Source: Alphaproteobacteria bacterium (GTDB lineage Bacteria; Pseudomonadota; Alphaproteobacteria; Ferrovibrionales; Ferrovibrionaceae). From it: 45,706 nt of DNA. The notes below the pieces were generated by a model. That model had not been told where the DNA came from. It was given only the letters and a program-made list of their open reading frames with translations, and did not search any database. Location of the stretch: the NCBI GenBank assembly GCA_026126165.1, contig JAHCJR010000020.1:1-45706 (forward strand), given 5' to 3'. Every line of letters begins with the position of its first letter. The stretch's first letter is position 1. This document shows positions 41,471 to 45,706 of this stretch, in pieces. The position numbers and the translations under genes are program-made.

Positions 41471-42652
41471 GTGCAGGCACTCGAATTGCAGAGGGGAACT
41501 GGGCGCGCCGCGCGGCAGGAAGGGCCGTACCGGGTGATGGTCGTCGACGATTCCGCGGTAGTCCGGGGCCTGATCACGCGCTGGCTGAGTGAGGAGGCGG
41601 ACATCGTCGTCGTTGGCTCCGCCGGCAACGGCGCACTCGCCCTCAAGCAGCTCGTGCGGCTCGAGCCCGAGGTGCTGATCCTCGATGTCGAGATGCCGGA
41701 GATGGACGGGCTGACCGCGCTGCCCAAAATGCTCGGGCTGCTTCCGGATCTCAAGGTCGTGATGGCTTCGACGCTGACGGCGCGCAATGCCGATGTCAGC
41801 CTGCGTGCCCTTGCCGCCGGAGCGGCGGACTATATCCCCAAGCCGGGCACCGGCCGGGAGATGCAGGGCGCCCCGAATTTCCGCGCCGATCTGATCGCCA
41901 GGGTCCGGGCGCTGGGCCAATCGTCCCGCCTGAAGAACGGAAGTCGCCGGCGAAATCAGACTTCTCCGGCCCTGCCGGCACCCCGGTCCGGGGCCGAGGT
42001 CACCGGCATTCGCGTGCGCGCGCCGCAGCCTTGCGCGGCAAAGGTGGTGCTGCGACCCGCGAGCCGATCGCCGGCGCATGTTCTGGCGATCGGCAGTTCG
42101 ACGGGCGGGCCGCAGGCGCTCTTCTCCGTTCTCGGCGCCCTGAAAGGATGCCTGGAACTGCCGGTCCTCGTCACGCAGCACATGCCGCCGACTTTCACGA
42201 CGATCCTCGCCGAACACCTGCATCGCCAGAGTGGCGTCGATTGCCACGAGGCATTGGATGGCGAGCCGGTGCTGCCCGGCCGTGTCTATCTGGCACCCGG
42301 CGACTGGCACATGCGGGTGCAGGAACGCACCGGGCGCAAATTCATCCAACTGGATCAGGAAGCGCCCGAGAATTTCTGCCGCCCGTCCATCGACCCCATG
42401 CTGCGCAGCCTCTGCCGCGTGTATGGCGCACACGTGCTTGCGGTGATACTGACCGGGATGGGCTCGGACGGGTATCGCGGCTGCCAGGCGGTGGTGGAGG
42501 CGGGCGGGAACGTGATTGCCCAGGACGAAGCAACCAGCGTCGTCTGGGGAATGCCTGGCGTGGTCGCCAGTGCCGGGCTGTGCAGCGCGGTTCTGCCGCT
42601 GCAGGAGATCGCGCCCGCCGTGCGGCGGTTGAGCGTGGGAGTGGCCGCATGA
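41471..42652 (+). CDS. cheB: chemotaxis response regulator / protein-glutamate methylesterase CheB
   Basis: CheB demethylates (and deamidates) chemoreceptors when phosphorylated. The 393-residue protein has an N-terminal receiver (phospho-Asp72 in LILDVEMPEMDG), a basic/Pro-rich linker (about 145-200) and a C-terminal esterase domain with Ser210 (GSSTGGPQAL), His237 (TQHMPP) and Asp333 (TGMGSDG). The start is GTG 41471, adjoining the cheY stop, with the first recognisable receiver residues near 20, so a later start is possible. It overlaps cheR by four bases. Confidence 0.94.
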   Translation: MQALELQRGTGRAARQEGPYRVMVVDDSAVVRGLITRWLSEEADIVVVGSAGNGALALKQLVRLEPEVLILDVEMPEMDGLTALPKMLGLLPDLKVVMASTLTARNADVSLRALAAGAADYIPKPGTGREMQGAPNFRADLIARVRALGQSSRLKNGSRRRNQTSPALPAPRSGAEVTGIRVRAPQPCAAKVVLRPASRSPAHVLAIGSSTGGPQALFSVLGALKGCLELPVLVTQHMPPTFTTILAEHLHRQSGVDCHEALDGEPVLPGRVYLAPGDWHMRVQERTGRKFIQLDQEAPENFCRPSIDPMLRSLCRVYGAHVLAVILTGMGSDGYRGCQAVVEAGGNVIAQDEATSVVWGMPGVVASAGLCSAVLPLQEIAPAVRRLSVGVAA

Positions 42653-43461
42653 CGCCGCAGGACTTTGACTATATCGCCGCTGTTCTGAGACAGCGCTCCG
42701 GTCTCGTGATCATGCCGGACAAGACCTATCTGCTCGAGAGCCGGCTGGTGCCGCTGGCCCGGCGGCGCGGGCTTGGCGGACTGGATCAGCTCATCCAGAG
42801 GATGCGTGTCGTGCGGGACGAGAAGCTCACGGCGGAAGTCGTCGAGGCGATGACGACGAACGAATCGTTCTTCTTTCGCGACGGCAAACCATTCGAGATC
42901 TTTCGGCAGCAGACCCTGCCGTCGCTGATTGCCTCGCGCGCCCAGCAGCGCCAGATCCGCATCTGGTCGGCTGCCTGCTCCACCGGGCAGGAACCCTATT
43001 CCCTGGCGATGATTCTCAGAGAGGAGGCCGCCCGCCTCGCCGGCTGGCGCATTGACATACTGGCGACCGACCTTTCCGTCGAAGTGCTGGAGCGGGCGAA
43101 ACTCGGGCTCTATACCCAGTTCGAGGTGCAGCGCGGCTTGCCGATCCAGTTCCTTCTCAAATACTTCGCCCAGGTCAACGACATGTGGCAGATCGAACCG
43201 TCGGTCCGGTCGATGGTGCGGTTCCGGCAATACAACCTGCTCGACGATCCCACGCCGCTCGGCGGCTTCGACGTGATATTCTGCCGCAACGTCCTGATCT
43301 ACTTCGATCAGCCGACCAAGCGGCTGATCCTCGATCGCATGTCCCAGCTCATTCCGCCCGACGGCGCCCTCTATCTCGGCGGCGCGGAGACCGTGCTCGG
43401 CGTATCGGACAGTTTCAAGCCGCTGCCGGGCCTGCGCGGCGTCTACGGCATCGCCGCTTGA
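42649..43461 (+). CDS. cheR: chemoreceptor glutamate methyltransferase CheR
   Basis: CheR methylates receptor glutamates with S-adenosylmethionine and so sets adaptation against CheB. The 270-residue protein has the N-terminal helical CheR domain (MTTNESFFFRD) and the Rossmann methyltransferase domain with IWSAACSTGQEPYS and FDVIFCRNVLIYFD. The ATG at 42649 overlaps the cheB stop. The longer upstream frame is a shadow of cheB. It is the last gene of the chpT-cheR run and is followed by a hairpin at 43475-43509. Confidence 0.95.
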   Translation: MTPQDFDYIAAVLRQRSGLVIMPDKTYLLESRLVPLARRRGLGGLDQLIQRMRVVRDEKLTAEVVEAMTTNESFFFRDGKPFEIFRQQTLPSLIASRAQQRQIRIWSAACSTGQEPYSLAMILREEAARLAGWRIDILATDLSVEVLERAKLGLYTQFEVQRGLPIQFLLKYFAQVNDMWQIEPSVRSMVRFRQYNLLDDPTPLGGFDVIFCRNVLIYFDQPTKRLILDRMSQLIPPDGALYLGGAETVLGVSDSFKPLPGLRGVYGIAA

Positions 43462-43474
43462 GGGCGCAAAGGAT

Positions 43475-43509
43475 CAAGCCCGATCCGCCGGTCTGGCGAA
43501 TCGGGCTTG
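43475..43509. terminator. bidirectional hairpin between cheR and ctrA
   Basis: CAAGCCCGAT (43475-43484) pairs perfectly with ATCGGGCTTG (43500-43509). After one mismatch a further 4-bp stem (43486-43489 with 43495-43498) closes a 5-base loop. It lies between two convergent genes and probably ends both transcripts. There is no T-run on the plus strand. Confidence 0.6.
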
Positions 43510-43546
43510 CGGGAGAAACGTACCAGCTTGTCCGAGGGGATACGGA

Positions 43547-44257
43547 TCAACTCGCCTTGGCGCGGCGCTGGTGGTCCGCTTCGGAGGAATCGCGCAATAC
43601 GTAGCCGCGACCCCAAACCGTTTCGATGTAGTTTTCGCCGCCGGTGGCGGAAGCAAGCTTTTTGCGCAGCTTGCAGATGAAGACATCGATGATCTTCAGC
43701 TCCGGCTCGTCCATGCCGCCATAAAGGTGGTTGAGGAACATTTCCTTGGTGAGCGTCGTGCCTTTTCGCAGCGACAGCAGCTCGAGCATCGCATATTCCT
43801 TGCCGGTGAGATGCAGGCGCTGGCCTTCGACCTCGACCGACTTCGAGTCGAGATTGACCGCGAGTTTGCCCGTACGAATGACCGACTGCGAATGACCCTT
43901 CGAGCGTCTGACGATGGCGTGGATGCGCGCAACCAGTTCGTCCCGGTTGAAGGGCTTTGTGAGATAGTCGTCGGCGCCGAAGCCCAGGCCCTTTACCTTC
44001 TTCTCGGTCTCGGCCATGCCGGAGAGAATGAGGATCGGTGTCTCGACCTTTGCGGTGCGGAGCTTCTTCAGCACGTCATAGCCGCTCATGTCCGGCAGGT
44101 TCAGATCGAGTACGATGATGTCGTAATCGTACAACTTCCCCAGATCGATGCCTTCCTCGCCGAGATCGGTGCAGTAGACATTGAAACCCTCGCCCTTGAG
44201 CATCATCTCGATGCTCTTGGCGATCAACGCATCATCCTCGATCAGAAGCACGCGCAT
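43547..44257 (-). CDS. ctrA: cell cycle / motility master response regulator CtrA
   Basis: CtrA is an OmpR-type transcription factor; in Caulobacter it controls replication and division and in many other alphaproteobacteria mainly motility. The 236-residue protein has a receiver with phosphoacceptor Asp51 ([11 protein letters not shown]), Lys in TKPFNRDEL, and a winged helix DNA-binding domain with [14 protein letters not shown] and KLRKKLA...GRGYVLRD. Strong CtrA identity is visible from [20 protein letters not shown]. The start ATG complementary to 44255-44257 is preceded by GAGGAGG. It is divergent from fliI; CtrA-type boxes lie in the 191-base gap. The C-terminal tail ends AKAS, without the Ala-Ala ending used for ClpXP degradation in Caulobacter. 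Confidence 0.96.
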   Translation of the reverse strand: MRVLLIEDDALIAKSIEMMLKGEGFNVYCTDLGEEGIDLGKLYDYDIIVLDLNLPDMSGYDVLKKLRTAKVETPILILSGMAETEKKVKGLGFGADDYLTKPFNRDELVARIHAIVRRSKGHSQSVIRTGKLAVNLDSKSVEVEGQRLHLTGKEYAMLELLSLRKGTTLTKEMFLNHLYGGMDEPELKIIDVFICKLRKKLASATGGENYIETVWGRGYVLRDSSEADHQRRAKAS

Positions 44258-44281
44258 CTTGGCCCCTCCTCGCTGGTCGAG

Positions 44282-44295
44282 GGTTAATATTAACC
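44282..44295. promoter_or_regulatory. 14-bp palindrome GGTTAATATTAACC just upstream of ctrA
   Basis: This perfect palindrome contains two TTAA half sites and a TTAAC. It lies 25 bases before the ctrA start codon, so near the ribosome binding site of ctrA on the minus strand. Its TTAA-N3-TTAAC spacing is tighter than the canonical CtrA box; it may be a CtrA or other dimer site. TTAA-N7-TAAA at 44303-44317 is a degenerate neighbour. Confidence 0.45.
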
Positions 44296-44337
44296 ATCTG
44301 CCTTAATAAAAGGTAAATCCCGGCGAAATCAACTAAA

Positions 44338-44354
44338 TCATTGCCGAACAATGA
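44338..44354. repeat. inverted repeat in the ctrA-fliI gap
   Basis: TCATTG (44338-44343) and CAATGA (44349-44354) are perfect reverse complements 5 bases apart, lying between the two CtrA-type boxes. It could be an operator or a small hairpin. Confidence 0.35.
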
Positions 44355-44372
44355 AAATAGCCGCTTCGGCGT

Positions 44373-44387
44373 TTAACCGGGATTTAA
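44373..44387. promoter_or_regulatory. CtrA box TTAA-N7-TTAA between ctrA and fliI
   Basis: TTAA (44373-44376) and TTAA (44384-44387) are separated by exactly seven bases, the canonical CtrA spacing, with G rather than C after the second half. It lies 61 bases before the fliI start and about 115 before the ctrA start. It could regulate either or both genes. Confidence 0.65.
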
Positions 44388-44448
44388 GCAGAAACGGCCC
44401 AGCATCTGCCGACGAGCATGATGTTCCATCCGTTTCAGGGGCCAAGAA

Positions 44449-45706
44449 TTGCACAACATCCTGGCAGAGATCGATCGCCTGCCGCCGCTTGAACTGTACG
44501 GTCGCGTGACCGGCGTCCAGGGCCTCATGATCGAGGTGGGCGGCCTGGCCCGGACCCAGGCGATCGGTTCGCGGCTGTCGCTGGTGGCCCGTGGCGGGCA
44601 GGAGATCCCCGGAGAGATCGTGGGCTTCCGTCGCGACCAGGCGGTGGTCCTGCCGTTTGGCGCCGTGGATGGGGTCGGAATCGGCTGTCGCGCCGTCGCC
44701 CTGGCACGGCAGGCGGCGATCCATCCGGATATTTCCTGGCTTGGCCGCGTGATCGACGCGCGCGGCGAGCCGGTCGATGGCGGACCGCCATTGCGTCAGG
44801 GGCCGCGGGCCTATCCGTTGCGCGCGGCGCCGCCGCCGGCGCATGCGCGACGCCGGGTGGGCGCGCGCATCGATCTGGGCGTGCGTGCGCTCAATTCCTT
44901 CGTCACCTGCTGCCGTGGCCAGCGCATGGGCGTTTTCGCCGGTTCCGGCGTCGGCAAATCGGTGCTCATGTCGATGATGGCCCGCTATACCGGCGCCGAC
45001 GTGAATGTCATCGGCCTGGTCGGCGAGCGGGGCCGGGAGGTGCAGGAATTCATCGAGGACGATCTGGGCAAGGACGGGCTGGCGCGTTCCGTCCTCGTGG
45101 TCGCGACGTCGGACGAGCCGGCCTTGCAGCGGCGGCAGGCTGCCTATCTGACCATGGCCCTCGCGGAGTTCTTCCGCGACCTTGATCTCGATGTGCTCTG
45201 CCTCATGGACAGCGTCACACGATTTGCCATGGCGCAGCGCGAGATCGGCCTTGCCGGCGGCGAGCCGCCGGCGGCGAAGGGCTATACGCCAACGGTTTTC
45301 GCCGAACTGCCGAAGCTCCTGGAGCGTGCGGGGCCTGGCACGGGCAAAGGGAGCATCACCGGAATCTTCACCGTCCTGGTGGAAGGGGATGACCATAACG
45401 AGCCGATCGCGGACGCGGTGCGTGGCATTCTCGACGGCCATATCGTTCTCGACCGGCAGATCGCCGAACGCGGGCGCTATCCGGCGGTCAACGTGCTGAA
45501 GTCCGTCTCCCGGACCATGCCGGCCTGCAACGCGGCGGCCGAAGGCGAGATCATCCAGCGGGCACGGCGGCTGCTTGCGACCTACGAGGACATGGCGGAG
45601 CTGATCCGGATCGGCGCCTACCGTCGCGGCAGCGACCCGGAAGTCGACGCGGCCATGGCGCGCCAGCCGCAGCTCGAGGCATTCCTGGCGCAGGGCAAGG
45701 AGGAAA
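44449..45706 (+). CDS. fliI: flagellar protein export ATPase FliI (3' truncated by window)
   Basis: FliI is the ATPase of the flagellar type III export apparatus, homologous to F1-ATPase beta. The frame is open to the last base (419 complete codons; the usual length is about 440). It shows [20 protein letters not shown], Walker [19 protein letters not shown], Walker [17 protein letters not shown] and [22 protein letters not shown]. The start is TTG 44449: an in-frame stop lies at 44419-44421, no ATG or GTG occurs before the conserved region, and AGGGG sits eight bases upstream. It is divergent from ctrA across a gap with CtrA-type boxes. The end and any fliJ are outside the window. Confidence 0.93.
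   Translation, partial: MHNILAEIDRLPPLELYGRVTGVQGLMIEVGGLARTQAIGSRLSLVARGGQEIPGEIVGFRRDQAVVLPFGAVDGVGIGCRAVALARQAAIHPDISWLGRVIDARGEPVDGGPPLRQGPRAYPLRAAPPPAHARRRVGARIDLGVRALNSFVTCCRGQRMGVFAGSGVGKSVLMSMMARYTGADVNVIGLVGERGREVQEFIEDDLGKDGLARSVLVVATSDEPALQRRQAAYLTMALAEFFRDLDLDVLCLMDSVTRFAMAQREIGLAGGEPPAAKGYTPTVFAELPKLLERAGPGTGKGSITGIFTVLVEGDDHNEPIADAVRGILDGHIVLDRQIAERGRYPAVNVLKSVSRTMPACNAAAEGEIIQRARRLLATYEDMAELIRIGAYRRGSDPEVDAAMARQPQLEAFLAQGKEE

Overview
The window reads as a GC-rich alphaproteobacterial chromosome segment. The strongest taxonomic markers are a CtrA master regulator, a ChpT-type phosphotransferase, an HflK-HflC-DUF2065-DegP cluster, a divergent serB/miaA pair followed by ilvBNC, and an mreBCD-mrdA-rodA cluster. 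ChpT at the head of a chemotaxis operon, with ctrA divergent from fliI, fits a Rhodospirillales-like lineage better than Caulobacterales or Rhizobiales; that placement is inference. I see no insertion sequence, phage gene, CRISPR array or plasmid backbone. Gene density is high and most genes sit in tight operons.

Layout. 1-2970: the 3' part of ppdK, then mrp/apbC on the minus strand. 3029-7129: hflK, hflC, a DUF2065 gene and a Do-family protease, with a sigma70-like promoter before hflK, a heat-shock-type promoter candidate before the protease, and a strong terminator. 7132-9020: serB and miaA, divergent. 9003-12611: ilvB, ilvN, ilvC, with a hairpin at each junction. 12576-13174: a 599-base non-coding stretch that probably carries the mreB promoter and leader. 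13175-18723: mreB, mreC, mreD, mrdA, rodA for the elongasome. 18772-22415: a BamE-like lipoprotein gene, tRNA-Lys(CTT), a secreted caspase-rhodanese fusion and ygfZ. 22555-26406: a GT9 glycosyltransferase, a dihydroorotase-family gene and an orphan membrane histidine kinase. 26474-36161: an SCP2-type thiolase, a five-gene Liv-type ABC importer and two tandem feruloyl-CoA-synthetase-like ligases, which together look like an uptake-and-activation module for an aromatic or other organic acid. 36116-37128: a DUF3553 gene and cysQ on the minus strand. 37221-43461: chpT, cheA (hybrid with a receiver), cheW, cheY, cheB, cheR. 43547-45706: ctrA (minus) and a truncated fliI (plus), divergent around a 191-base region with CtrA-type boxes.

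How the genes fit together. Most of the window is housekeeping: membrane protein quality control, branched-chain amino acid synthesis and cell-wall elongation. The right end brings the CtrA phosphorelay (ChpT, CtrA), chemotaxis and flagellar export together. The least ordinary items are the caspase/rhodanese fusion, the paired ligases attached to a Liv transporter, the dihydroorotase homologue with a changed metal-ligand motif, and the CtrA boxes between ctrA and fliI. I did not find a clearly new multi-gene defence or mobile system.
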